From contig CAVUAD010000007.1 of assembly GCA_963739355.1 (NCBI GenBank), positions 1,178,001 through 1,242,000 of the forward strand: DNA of 64,000 nt, given 5' to 3'. Positions within the stretch are counted from its first letter, which is position 1, and every line of letters starts with the position of its first letter. Below are positions 23,928 through 32,223 of the stretch, piece after piece. Below the pieces are notes generated by a model. That model saw only the letters and a list, made by a program, of their open reading frames with translations. It had not been told where the DNA came from and made no database searches. A program made the position numbers and the translations under genes. The stretch comes from JAWVFM01 sp963739355 (lineage in GTDB: Bacteria > Actinomycetota > Thermoleophilia > Solirubrobacterales > 70-9).

Positions 23928-24539
23928 TTACGGTTTCAAGAGCAGGCCGAACAATTCCCCGAGCTGCTCGCGCATCCGCTGCTGGGGGTCGTCACCAAGG
24001 CCGCGGATGCGATCGAAGAGGATGCCGTTGAGCCCCGCGACGCCAAGCTCCGCTCGCCGCTCCGGCTCCGGCGCGCCCGCGGCGCGCAGCGCCGTCTCGG
24101 CGAGCTTCACGAACGCCTCGCGGCGCTGCTCCACGGCCGGCCGCAGCGCCGGGTTGCGCGCGGCCTCGAGGTAGATCTCGAACTGGGCGAGCCAGGCGCG
24201 GGGCGCGTCCTGCTGGTCGGGGACGAGCGCGTTGTAGAGGGCGACGCCGGCCTCCTCGGGCTCGAGACCGGCGATCTCCTCGGCAATGTTCTCGAGGCGC
24301 TCGACCTCCGCGGCCGAGAGCGACTCGAAAGCCTCCTTGAGGATCTCCTCCTTGGACGCGAAGTAGTAGGTGGTCGCCGCAAGCGGGACCTTCGCCTCGC
24401 GGGCCACGGCCCGGTGCGTGACGGCGCCGAGCCCACGTGTCGCGATGATCTGGACCGCCGCGTCGATGATCGCGGCGCGGCGCTCGGCACGCTGCCGGCT
24501 GCGCAGGCCGGTCGGCTGCTCTGCGTCGGAGACGCTCAC
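23928..24539 (-). CDS. TetR-family transcriptional regulator
   Basis: A protein of 203 residues with an N-terminal TetR helix-turn-helix: RRAAIIDAAVQIIATRGLG, then TTYYFASKEEILKEAFE (about 20-70), and a C-terminal ligand-binding helical domain. Its GTG overlaps the sqdB stop as GTGA, so it is translated with sqdB and may regulate sulfolipid synthesis or neighbouring genes. Ligand unknown. Confidence 0.9.
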   Translation of the reverse strand: MSVSDAEQPTGLRSRQRAERRAAIIDAAVQIIATRGLGAVTHRAVAREAKVPLAATTYYFASKEEILKEAFESLSAAEVERLENIAEEIAGLEPEEAGVALYNALVPDQQDAPRAWLAQFEIYLEAARNPALRPAVEQRREAFVKLAETALRAAGAPEPERRAELGVAGLNGILFDRIRGLGDDPQQRMREQLGELFGLLLKP

Positions 24540-25723
24540 GGCGCCGCGGCGGGCAGCTCGCCCTCGAGCTCGCCAGGCTTCCAGGTGGTGGTCGGGAGGA
24601 TGGCGCGCTCGATCACCCGAGAGCGGTGCGTCGCGATCACCGAGAGCATCGAACGGACGAGCTCCTCGCCCAGCAGGTGCGGATCCAGCCCGAGGTCGCG
24701 GAGCTTGGTGTTCGTGGCGTTGTAGTAGTGCTCCTCGGCTTCGATGCGTGGGTTGGGGAAGCGCCGGATGGCCACCTCGTAACCGACCTCGGCGGCGCTG
24801 CGCTTGACGAGCTCGGCGAGCTCGGCCACCGAGAATTGCTCGGTGAACTGGTTGAAGACCCGGTACTCGCCGAGCTCGGGCGGGTTGGCCACCGCGAGCT
24901 CCACGCACTGCAGCGTGTCCCGGATGTTCAGGAAGCCCCGCGTCTGGCCGCCCTCTCCGTAGACGGTGAGCGGATGGCCGATCACGGCCTGCACGCAGAA
25001 GCGGTTGAGGACGGTGCCGAAGTACTCGTCGTAGTCGAAGCGGGTGACGAGGCGCTCGTCGACGTCCGACTCGTCGGTCTCGACGCCGTAGACGACGCCC
25101 TGGTTCAGGTCCGTCGACCGCAGGCCCCAGATCCGGCAGGCGAAGTGGATGTTGTGCGAGTCGTGGACCTTCGAGAGGTGGTACAGGGAGCCGGGCATCT
25201 TCGGGAACGGCAGGGTGTCCCTGCGCCCCTTGTGCTCGATCTCGATGAACCCCTCCTCGATGTCGATGTCCGGAGTGCCGTACTCCCCCATCGTGCCGAG
25301 CTTCACCAGGTGGCAGTCGGGGACCAGCTCCCGCATCGCGAAGAGGAGGTTGAGCGTGCCGATGACGTTCGTGTACTGCGTGTCGATCGCGTCGCGGCGG
25401 GAGCGCATCGAGAACGGCGCCGAGGGCTGCTCGCCGTAGTGCACGATGGCCTCCGGGCGGACGTCGGCCAGCACGCCGTCGAGGAACTCCGGGTCCTCGA
25501 TCGAGCCGACGAACGCGCGAATCGCGTTGCCCGAGAGGTCCCTCCAAGCGTCGATCCGATCGTCGAGCGAAGCGATCGGCGTCAGCGAGTCAGTTGAGTT
25601 TTCGACATGCCAGCGGCGACGGGAGAAGTTGTCGACGACCGCGACCTCGTGCCCACGCGAGGAGAAGCGCATCGCGGTCGGCCATCCCAGGTATCCGTCA
25701 CCGCCGAGGATGAGGATGCGCAT
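24536..25723 (-). CDS. sqdB: UDP-sulfoquinovose synthase (SqdB/SQD1 type)
   Basis: NAD-dependent SDR of the extended type, 395 residues, that builds UDP-sulfoquinovose from UDP-glucose and sulfite. The glycine motif GGDGYLGWP is at the N-terminus. Family-specific segments include SRRDAIDTQYTNVIGTLNL, LGTMGEYGTPDIDIEEG, YHLSKVHDSHNI (catalytic YxxxK region), STDLNQGVVYG and TRGFLNIRDTLQC. These match SQD1 rather than ordinary sugar epimerases. The sulfoquinovosyltransferase partner is not in the window. It overlaps tetR by four bases. TACCCT lies 10 nt before the ATG. Confidence 0.92.
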   Translation of the reverse strand: MRILILGGDGYLGWPTAMRFSSRGHEVAVVDNFSRRRWHVENSTDSLTPIASLDDRIDAWRDLSGNAIRAFVGSIEDPEFLDGVLADVRPEAIVHYGEQPSAPFSMRSRRDAIDTQYTNVIGTLNLLFAMRELVPDCHLVKLGTMGEYGTPDIDIEEGFIEIEHKGRRDTLPFPKMPGSLYHLSKVHDSHNIHFACRIWGLRSTDLNQGVVYGVETDESDVDERLVTRFDYDEYFGTVLNRFCVQAVIGHPLTVYGEGGQTRGFLNIRDTLQCVELAVANPPELGEYRVFNQFTEQFSVAELAELVKRSAAEVGYEVAIRRFPNPRIEAEEHYYNATNTKLRDLGLDPHLLGEELVRSMLSVIATHRSRVIERAILPTTTWKPGELEGELPAAAP

Positions 25724-25756
25724 AAGTCGGCGCAGGGTAGCGGAGGGTGCTTCGAC

Positions 25757-25816
25757 GAATAGCCAGCGGATGCCTTCGGCATCCTTACATGCTGGGTTCG
25801 GACCTAATGGTCCTCA
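25757..25816. repeat. Dispersed palindromic repeat, copy B
   Basis: Hairpin 1 is GGATGCC-TTC-GGCATCC (25768-25784) and hairpin 2 is GGACC-TAAT-GGTCC (25800-25813). It lies between the divergent sqdB and GT2 genes, partly in the GT2 promoter region. Shared with copies A, C and D. Confidence 0.75.
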
Positions 25817-25822
25817 TCGCCA

Positions 25823-25828
25823 TACTCT
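25823..25828 (+). promoter_or_regulatory. -10 box (TACTCT) for the GT2 gene
   Basis: TACTCT, 7-nt spacer, GTG at 25836, 7 nt downstream of repeat copy B. Confidence 0.5.
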
Positions 25829-25835
25829 CGTCGCC

Positions 25836-26912
25836 GTGAATTTCGTCCCCTTGCAGGCAGCCCTCTTCCCACCGGAGCTGACCGCGATCCGGGCCGCCGG
25901 CCTGGTCCTGGCGGCCGGCATCGCCGCCTTCGCGATCTGGCGACGGCGGAGCCTTCGCAACGCCGACGTCCTCATCCTGCTCCTCATCGCCCTGGGCCTC
26001 GCCCTCGTGTCAGGCACCCAGCTGCCCGACGCGATCCTCTCGGCGTTCTCGTTCAAGAAGGGCAACGGCACCCGGATCCTCGGCGTCGCGGTCTTCGCGA
26101 TCCTGGTCCTCTTCGCGCTCGTCCTGCGCTCGCTCTCACAGGGATCGCGAATCACGCGGGAGCTCTCGGGGCTGCTCGAGGGCCTCGCCTGGGAGGAGTT
26201 CCGCGCCGCCGCCAACCCCGAGCGGTTCCGGGACCGCCTCGCCGTCCTGATCCCGGCCTTCAACGAGGCAGACTCGATCGGCGCCGTGCTGGAGCGGATT
26301 CCGCGCGGGGTCTGCGGACTGGAGACGATCGTTCTGGTGGTTGACGACGGCTCCCGCGACGGCACCGCCGAGACCGCGAGGGCGCACGGGGCGATCGTGG
26401 CAAGGCACGTGATCAACCGTGGCGGCGGGGCGGCGCTGCGCACCGGCTACAGACTGCTCTCCGACTCCGGGGCGAAGATCGTCGTCACCCTCGACGCCGA
26501 CGGCCAGCACCGGCCCGACGAGATGGCGCGTCTGGTCGAGCCCGTGCTCTCGGGCGAGGTCGCGGTGGCCCACGGCTCGCGCGTCCTCGGAGACGCCGAC
26601 GAGAACAGCTTCGCGCGGGAGCTCGGCATCGTCTTCTTCAACCGGGTGGTCAGCCTGATCACCCGCACCAAGGTGAGCGACTGCTCCAACGGCTACCGCG
26701 CCGTCCGCGCCGACGTCCTGCCGCAGCTCGTCCTCCGCCAGGAGCAGTTCCATACCTCCGAGTTCATGATCGAGGCCATCAAGCGCGGGATCCCCGCCAA
26801 GGAGGTCCCGGTCACCGTCGACCGGCGCCTGCACGGGCACTCGAAGAAGCCCGCGGTGGTCCGCTACGGCATGGGCTTCGCCAACGCGATCGTGCGCACC
26901 TGGCTCAGGTGA
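25836..26912 (+). CDS. DUF2304-GT2 fusion glycosyltransferase
   Basis: A protein of 358 residues. The N-terminal 115 residues contain three to four hydrophobic helices (about 12-28, 41-58, 75-95) resembling DUF2304 membrane proteins. The rest is a GT-A family 2 glycosyltransferase like dolichol-phosphate mannose synthase: LAVLIPAFNEADSIGAVL, VVDDGSRDGTAE, and the DxD-type motif LDADGQHRPDE, followed by GSR and an NGYRAVR acceptor-side region. It most likely transfers a sugar to a polyprenyl phosphate. The start is GTG 25836, chosen from the TACTCT box. DUF2304 and GT2 are usually separate genes. Confidence 0.85.
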   Translation: MNFVPLQAALFPPELTAIRAAGLVLAAGIAAFAIWRRRSLRNADVLILLLIALGLALVSGTQLPDAILSAFSFKKGNGTRILGVAVFAILVLFALVLRSLSQGSRITRELSGLLEGLAWEEFRAAANPERFRDRLAVLIPAFNEADSIGAVLERIPRGVCGLETIVLVVDDGSRDGTAETARAHGAIVARHVINRGGGAALRTGYRLLSDSGAKIVVTLDADGQHRPDEMARLVEPVLSGEVAVAHGSRVLGDADENSFARELGIVFFNRVVSLITRTKVSDCSNGYRAVRADVLPQLVLRQEQFHTSEFMIEAIKRGIPAKEVPVTVDRRLHGHSKKPAVVRYGMGFANAIVRTWLR

Positions 26913-26926
26913 TTCCCTTGCCGAGT

Positions 26927-26964
26927 CGGGTGTCAGGCACGTATGGCTACGTGCCTGACACCCG
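26927..26964. terminator. Long perfect hairpin between convergent genes
   Basis: A 17-bp perfect stem, CGGGTGTCAGGCACGTA / TACGTGCCTGACACCCG, with the loop TGGC. It separates the GT2 gene and the S53 peptidase gene, so it can act as a bidirectional terminator. Its base TGACGGGTGTCAGGC resembles the serA terminator. Confidence 0.65.
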
Positions 26965-26970
26965 TCAGCC

Positions 26971-28935
26971 TTACGGCCCAGCCAGCGCGTCGATCAGCGC
27001 GGCGTCACCCGCCGGTGTGCCGACGCCCGTGGCGTCGTCGTAGCCCGGCGCCGCCTTCAGGCTCGTGTCACGGTCGATGCTTCGCAGCGTGAACGTCGTG
27101 CCGTTCTTGGAGTTGACGCCGTTGTTGTAGTCGTTCCGGACCGCGGCCTGTCTGGTCGGGCTCGGGACGATGTCGCTGAACACATCCGGATCGGAGTTGA
27201 ACAGCCCGTAGATGAGCGGGTTGATGAACCCGATCCTGGCGCCCGCCTCCGTTCCGGCGTCGGCCACGTAGCCGGCAAGGAGCGGCGAGGAGAGGCTGGT
27301 CCCGCCGATGCGGTACTCGCCGTACTTCTTCTTGCCGCTCGGGAACGTCTGCGTCTCGCCGACGAGCATGCCCGTGGTCGGGTCGCCGTCGAGCGAGATG
27401 TCCGGCGTCACGCGGTTGTCGCCGCCGTAGAGGCCGGTGTACTCGGACGGGACGATGCCCTGCTGGTAGGTCGGCTCGTCGAACAGCCGCGACGTGCCGC
27501 CGCCGCCGCCGTAGAGGAACGGGCCGGGGGGCTTCGGAGCCCAGTGGGCGCCCTTCGACCCCGGCTTGCCCTTCAGCTGGGCGATGTGCGTGCCCCAGCT
27601 GGTCTCGAACGTCCGCTCACCGGTCGGGCCGACGCCGAGCGAGGTCCCGCCCACCGAGGTGGCCAGCGGGCTCGAGGCCGGGTAGTCGGCGGAGACGTAG
27701 CCGATGACGGTGTGCTCGTCGCCGTTGTCTCCCGAGGAGAAGAAGATCCCCACGCCCTGAGCGATTGCCTGCTGGAACAGCTCCTCCTGGGCGGGAATCG
27801 TCGAGATCTGCTCACCCAGGGACCCGTACGAGTTGGTGATGTAGTCGGCGTCGTTGTCGTCGAGCGACGTCGACATCGCCTTCAGGAGCGCCCTGGCGCT
27901 CGGGTCGGACGCACCGTAGTAGTGGATCGCCGCGTCGGGCGCCATCGAGTGGACGGCCTCGAAGTCGAGCGTCTCCTCGCCGTACCAGCCACCCTGGCTG
28001 TTCGGCCCGCAGCCGACCTGGCACTTGTCCGTGCTGTTGGTCTGCGTGATGTTCGCCGGCGGAAGGCCGTGGCGAGAGCTGTACTCGTTCACGTCGGCGA
28101 CGATGGTCGGCGCCGCGAAGGCGTCGATGATCCCGACCGTCTGGCCGGAGCCGTCGTTGCCGGAGTCGATCGCCGAGTCCACGCCGTACGCGCTCTGCAG
28201 CTGCTTCGCGTCGTATCCGCACGGTGCGAACGGCTGTGCCGCGCCGTAGGCATGCGGAACCCTGTGATCCTTCGGCGTCCGGTTCGCGGAGAAGTTCTGC
28301 CCCCAGAACTTCGAGCAGGGACGCGCGTTGGCGAACGCCGGAGGCGGCGGCGCCGCGTGCGAGAAGTGGTGGTTGACGGTCTCGTCGAGGCCCACGACCG
28401 CGGCGACGTCGCCGCTGACGCTCTGCGGGAGCGAGACCGGCGTCGCCGTCCCGCGCAGAACCCGGTGGCCGACGCGGTAGCGCTCGAGGCGCGTCCCGAA
28501 GGCGCGCTCGGCGGCGCTCACGGAGCCGACGGCGTCGACGAGCATGTGGCTCTGCGAGGTGCCCGTCACGCGGAGTCCGTTGGAGCGCAGGAAGGACTTG
28601 ACCGCCGCGACGCGCTTGGCGCTCGGGGAATAGCGGGCCCGGAACTGGCTCGCGGACAGGAAGTGCCTGAAGGTGGAGCTGGAGGGATCGCTGACCGCGG
28701 TGGTGAAGCGCCTGAGCTCGCCGGCATGCCGCCAGCGCAGCGCCACGGAGATCGGCACCTTGCCCTCGGCCTTGCCAACGGCCTTCGACGGCTTGGCGAA
28801 CGCCGAGACGCTGTGCTTCAAAGTCTTGCGCGAACCGTCCGACGCCGCAGACGAACCGCCCGCAGCCGCAAGGGCGACGGTGGTTGACGCGACCGCCAGG
28901 CCCACTACCAGCGCTCGCGCACGGAACTTGCTCAT
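26971..28935 (-). CDS. Secreted S53-family (sedolisin/kumamolisin-like) peptidase
   Basis: A preproenzyme of 654 residues. A signal peptide (residues 1-31, cut near SSAAS) and a pro-kumamolisin activation domain (about 45-185) precede the catalytic domain. Catalytic residues are visible: E320 and D324 in GEETLDFEAVHSMAPDA, D403 in SSGDNGDE for the oxyanion hole, and the nucleophile S547 in GGTSLSSPLLAG. The C-terminal acidic loop PGYDDATGVGTPAG fits the calcium site. S53 enzymes work at acidic pH. ATG 28935 has AGGAGG upstream. It is a monocistronic gene. Confidence 0.95.
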   Translation of the reverse strand: MSKFRARALVVGLAVASTTVALAAAGGSSAASDGSRKTLKHSVSAFAKPSKAVGKAEGKVPISVALRWRHAGELRRFTTAVSDPSSSTFRHFLSASQFRARYSPSAKRVAAVKSFLRSNGLRVTGTSQSHMLVDAVGSVSAAERAFGTRLERYRVGHRVLRGTATPVSLPQSVSGDVAAVVGLDETVNHHFSHAAPPPPAFANARPCSKFWGQNFSANRTPKDHRVPHAYGAAQPFAPCGYDAKQLQSAYGVDSAIDSGNDGSGQTVGIIDAFAAPTIVADVNEYSSRHGLPPANITQTNSTDKCQVGCGPNSQGGWYGEETLDFEAVHSMAPDAAIHYYGASDPSARALLKAMSTSLDDNDADYITNSYGSLGEQISTIPAQEELFQQAIAQGVGIFFSSGDNGDEHTVIGYVSADYPASSPLATSVGGTSLGVGPTGERTFETSWGTHIAQLKGKPGSKGAHWAPKPPGPFLYGGGGGTSRLFDEPTYQQGIVPSEYTGLYGGDNRVTPDISLDGDPTTGMLVGETQTFPSGKKKYGEYRIGGTSLSSPLLAGYVADAGTEAGARIGFINPLIYGLFNSDPDVFSDIVPSPTRQAAVRNDYNNGVNSKNGTTFTLRSIDRDTSLKAAPGYDDATGVGTPAGDAALIDALAGP

Positions 28936-29038
28936 TCGATTCCTCCTACCCGCGTGTACGTCGTAGTCCTACCCACATCCATCGATTCCAGCCATCCCCC
29001 GAAGGCTGAACAGCTGAATTTCTATCAGCGATTCGCGT

Positions 29039-29317
29039 TCAGCGGCTGGCCGGCCGCCTGATCTCTCCGGGATCGGGCAGGTAGAGGTCCATGCCGCAGC
29101 GGGTGCAGACCTGTACGTAGAGCTTCTCGACCTTTCCGCACCGCGGGCAGCGGCGCTCGGGCTCGTCGCGGTCCCCCTGGTAGAGGATCACGGCGACGAG
29201 GCCGAAGATGTTGAAGACCAGGCCAACGATCGACCAGATGAAGAACGAGCTGCCCTTGGCACGCGCGATCACGCCGGTCGCGATCCCGAAGCAGACGGCG
29301 ATGAGGATGAACGCCAC
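29039..29317 (-). CDS. Small membrane protein with C-terminal zinc ribbon
   Basis: A protein of 92 residues: two hydrophobic helices (about 2-18 and 24-46) and a cytosolic zinc ribbon with two CxxC pairs (C57/C60 and C71/C74: RCPRCGK and VCTRCGMD). The family is not identified. GTG 29317 lies 6 nt after GATAAT, so it is likely transcribed alone. Function unknown. Confidence 0.7.
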   Translation of the reverse strand: MAFILIAVCFGIATGVIARAKGSSFFIWSIVGLVFNIFGLVAVILYQGDRDEPERRCPRCGKVEKLYVQVCTRCGMDLYLPDPGEIRRPASR

Positions 29318-29323
29318 CGCCTG

Positions 29324-29329
29324 ATTATC
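29324..29329 (-). promoter_or_regulatory. -10 box (GATAAT) for the zinc-ribbon membrane protein
   Basis: GATAAT, 6-nt spacer, GTG at 29317. Confidence 0.5.
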
Positions 29330-29362
29330 CGCCGTCGGCCTCCCGGCGCCGGTGGTGCCCGC

Positions 29363-30688
29363 TCAGCCGGAGCGAATCGGTCGGTGGGTCCCGCCGCCGG
29401 CGTACTCCTCGGCCCGCAGCGGCCGGGGATGTCCGATCGATCCCACCTCCGAGACGTCGCGTGCGAACGGCAGCCCGACGGTCCAGTCCGCAACCGCGCG
29501 GACCTTGCGGGCCGTGCCCGGAATGCGGCTCATGTGGTAGGTCCGCGCCAGCCACCAGGCGGGGAACCCCCGGAACCTGACCGGACCGATCCGGCCGACC
29601 GCCTTGTAGTGGCCGAGGTTCACGAACGAGGCGAACTCCTTGTAGCGGTAGGGGCGCGGCGAGCCGATCCCGAGCGCGGCCGCGATGTTGCGCGCTGCCG
29701 CGGGGCCCTGGCGGACGGCGTGCTGGGCCGTGGGCGGGCAGCCTCGCGTCGGGTCCTTCGGGTTCGGCACCGCGGCGCAGTCGCCGATGGCCCAAACGCC
29801 CTCGGTCCCGGCAACTCGGAGGTGATCGTCGACGACGATCCGGCCGGTGTCGTCGAGCGGGACCGAGAGGTTTCGCAGGCTTGGCTGCGGAACCACGCCG
29901 GCCGTCCAGACGAGCGTCCGGGTCGGGATCTCCTCGCCCGTCGAGAGCGTCACGGAGTCCGCGGCGACGTTCTCGAGACGCGTGGAGAGGCGGATGTCGA
30001 TGCCGCGGGCACGGAGCTCGCGCACCGCGTAGTCGGCAAGGCCGGCGTCGATCTCGGGCAGGACGCGGTCGGCGGCGTCGATGAGGATCCAGCGCATGCC
30101 GTGCAGGCGGGCCTTCGGGTAGCGGGAGATCGCGTCCGCGGCGAAATCCTGGAGCTCGGCGAGCGCCTCCAGGCCCGAGTACCCGCCGCCGACGAACACG
30201 AAGGTGAGCAGCTCGTCCTGGCGCGCCTTGTCGTCAGTCGCGTTCGCGACCTCGAGGCTGTCGACGACGCGGTTGCGAAGCCAGATCGCGTCCGCCAGGC
30301 TCTTGAAGCCAACGGCGTGCTCGTCGAGCCCGGGGATCGGCAGGAGGCGGGACACCGCTCCGACCGACAGCAGCAGGTGGTCGTACGTGAGTTGCTCGAC
30401 GCCGCCCTCGTGAGCCGTCAGCTCCACCGTGCGCGCAGCGGGGTCGTGGCCGGTGATCGCCCCGAGGCGCAGGTTGGTCCGCTTCAGCACGTCGCGCAGC
30501 GGCGTGACCACGTGGCGAGGCTCGAGCGTGCCCGCCGCGGCCTCGGGCAGGAACGACGTGTAGAGCATGAAGTTAACGTCGTTGACGAGGGTCAGCCGAG
30601 CCGACTGCCGCGGCATGAGCCGCTCGAGCTTGCGGGCCGCGTAGGCCCCGCCAAACCCGCCACCGGCGATGACGACATTCCAGGCCAC
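29363..30688 (-). CDS. ndh: Type II NADH dehydrogenase (NDH-2)
   Basis: FAD-dependent NADH:quinone oxidoreductase of the two-dinucleotide-fold family, 441 residues; it passes electrons to menaquinone without proton pumping. The FAD motif GGGFGGAYAARKLE is at about 8-21 and the NADH motif FVGGGYSGLEALAEL at about 174-188. The second FAD motif GVWAIGDCAAVPNP is near 300. The C-terminal region would mediate membrane binding. GTG 30688 lies 6 nt after TACGAT, and a 19-bp palindrome occupies the -35 region, so expression is probably repressed by a dedicated regulator. Confidence 0.9.
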   Translation of the reverse strand: MAWNVVIAGGGFGGAYAARKLERLMPRQSARLTLVNDVNFMLYTSFLPEAAAGTLEPRHVVTPLRDVLKRTNLRLGAITGHDPAARTVELTAHEGGVEQLTYDHLLLSVGAVSRLLPIPGLDEHAVGFKSLADAIWLRNRVVDSLEVANATDDKARQDELLTFVFVGGGYSGLEALAELQDFAADAISRYPKARLHGMRWILIDAADRVLPEIDAGLADYAVRELRARGIDIRLSTRLENVAADSVTLSTGEEIPTRTLVWTAGVVPQPSLRNLSVPLDDTGRIVVDDHLRVAGTEGVWAIGDCAAVPNPKDPTRGCPPTAQHAVRQGPAAARNIAAALGIGSPRPYRYKEFASFVNLGHYKAVGRIGPVRFRGFPAWWLARTYHMSRIPGTARKVRAVADWTVGLPFARDVSEVGSIGHPRPLRAEEYAGGGTHRPIRSG

Positions 30689-30694
30689 AGGGCC

Positions 30695-30700
30695 ATCGTA
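30695..30700 (-). promoter_or_regulatory. -10 box (TACGAT) for ndh
   Basis: TACGAT, 6-nt spacer, GTG at 30688. Confidence 0.55.
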
Positions 30701-30705
30701 CCACT

Positions 30706-30724
30706 TTGTAACAGAATGTTACAA
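30706..30724 (-). promoter_or_regulatory. Candidate operator upstream of ndh
   Basis: TTGTAACATTCTGTTACAA on the minus strand is an 8-bp perfect inverted repeat with a 3-bp centre, 5 bp upstream of the -10 box and covering the -35 position. The half-site resembles TetR-type operators and, more loosely, the TTGTGA half-site of Rex, but the spacing differs from Rex sites. Confidence 0.65.
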
Positions 30725-30770
30725 GTGCCTAAAGGCGCAAGGTGGCGCAGCACGCCGGGCTCGAAGACCA

Positions 30771-30784
30771 CGCCGGAGCCGGCG
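30771..30784 (-). terminator. Hairpin after gatB
   Basis: CGCCGG-CT-CCGGCG stem begins 5 nt after the gatB stop; no T-run. Confidence 0.35.
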
Positions 30785-30789
30785 CCGCC

Positions 30790-32223
30790 CTAGACCCGCA
30801 GCTTCTCCCGGATCAGCCTGGTGACCTCTCCCCCGTCCGCGCGACCCTTGGTGGCGCGCATGACGGCGCCGACGATCGGCCCGATCGCCCCGTCCTTGCC
30901 GGCGCGGACCTTCTCGGCGGCGTCGGCCTGTTCCGCGACGGCCTGTTCCACGATCGCCTCGAGCTCGGAGGAGTCGGTGCCGCCGCTCAGGCCCAGCCGC
31001 TCGGCGATCTCGGCCGGATCTCCTCCCGACGCAACGAGCTCGTTCAGAACCTGACGCGCGGACTGGTGGCTCAGCTTTTTCGCCGCAATGGCGTTGAGGA
31101 GATAGCGATGGCTCTCGGCGGGCAGCTCGGCATCAGGCTTGGAGAGCTGCCTGCGGGCAGCGGTGACGTCGTTCAGGATCCAGTTCGCGGCGGCCGGCGC
31201 GAGCGCGTGGTCGTCGCCGACGATCGCCTCGAACTCGCCCGCGAGCTCCGGGTCGAAGGCGAGCTGGCGCGCGGCGGCCTCGGCCAGGCCGAGCTCCGCG
31301 TAGCGGGCCTGCCGCTCGGCGGGCAGCTCGCCCACGAGCTCGCGGGCCGCGGCGATCATCTCTTCGGTCGGCTCCAGCGGCTCGAGATCGGGCTCGGGCA
31401 GGTACCGGTAGTCGTGCGCGTACTCCTTGGAGCGCAGCGACGTGATCGTTCCCGCGGCCGGGTCGTAGTGCAGCGTCTCCTGCTCGATCTGGCCGCCGCG
31501 GTCGAGGACCTCGGCCTGGCGCTCGAGCTCTGCCTCGATGCCGTGCTCGAGGAAACGGAAGCTGTTCATGTTCTTGAGCTCGGTCTTGGTCCCGAGCTCC
31601 TCGGATCCGACGGGCCGCAGCGAGACGTTCGCGTCGCAGCGAAGGCTCCCCTCCTCCATGCTCACGTCCGACGCGCCGGTCTGGCGGACGGTCTCGCGCA
31701 GGAGCTGCGCCCACTCACGAGCCTCGGGCGCGTCGTGGATGTCGGGCTCGGTGACGATCTCGACGAGTGGCGTCCCCGCGCGGTTGAAGTCGACGAGCGA
31801 TGCCGTCGAGGCATGGATCCGGCCTGACTCGCCGAGGTGGATCATCTTCGCGGTGTCCTCCTCGAGGTGGGCGCGGTGGATCCGCACGTCGCCGAGCCTC
31901 CCGTTGCGAGCAAGCGGGATGTCGTACTGGCTGATCTGGTAGCCCTTCGGGATGTCGGGATAGAAGTAGTTCTTGCGGTGGAATATCGACCGGGGGACGA
32001 TCTCGCAGTCGAGCGCCAGCGCGATGGCGAGCCCGTAGAGGACCGCCTGCTCGTTCACCACCGGCAGCACGCCCGGATGGGCGAGGCAGATCGGGCACGT
32101 GTGGACGTTCGGCTCGTCGCCGAAGGAGGGCTCGCACCCGCAGAACATCTTCGTGCGCGTGCGGAGCTGGACGTGCACCTCCAGCCCGATCACCGGCTCG
32201 TACCGCTCGCGCCAGTCGCTCAT
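30790..32223 (-). CDS. gatB: Asp/Glu-tRNA amidotransferase subunit B (GatB)
   Basis: Subunit of GatCAB, which converts Glu-tRNA(Gln) and/or Asp-tRNA(Asn) to the amidated forms. It has 477 residues. The N-terminus YEPVIGLEVHVQLRTRTKMF and the zinc-binding cysteines (MFCGCEPSFG, HTCPICLAHPG) are typical, as is KDYFYPDxPKGYQISQ-like KNYFYPDIPKGYQISQ. The C-terminal YqeY-like tail domain binds tRNA. ATG 32223 overlaps the gatA stop (ATGA). It is the last gene of gatC-gatA-gatB. Confidence 0.97.
   Translation of the reverse strand: MSDWRERYEPVIGLEVHVQLRTRTKMFCGCEPSFGDEPNVHTCPICLAHPGVLPVVNEQAVLYGLAIALALDCEIVPRSIFHRKNYFYPDIPKGYQISQYDIPLARNGRLGDVRIHRAHLEEDTAKMIHLGESGRIHASTASLVDFNRAGTPLVEIVTEPDIHDAPEAREWAQLLRETVRQTGASDVSMEEGSLRCDANVSLRPVGSEELGTKTELKNMNSFRFLEHGIEAELERQAEVLDRGGQIEQETLHYDPAAGTITSLRSKEYAHDYRYLPEPDLEPLEPTEEMIAAARELVGELPAERQARYAELGLAEAAARQLAFDPELAGEFEAIVGDDHALAPAAANWILNDVTAARRQLSKPDAELPAESHRYLLNAIAAKKLSHQSARQVLNELVASGGDPAEIAERLGLSGGTDSSELEAIVEQAVAEQADAAEKVRAGKDGAIGPIVGAVMRATKGRADGGEVTRLIREKLRV

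Noticed and set aside
30706..30724. Calling the ndh palindrome a Rex site
   Set aside because: Rex sites have a TGTGA/TCACA pattern with even spacing; here the half-site is TTGTAACA with a 3-bp centre, so only an unspecified operator is supported.
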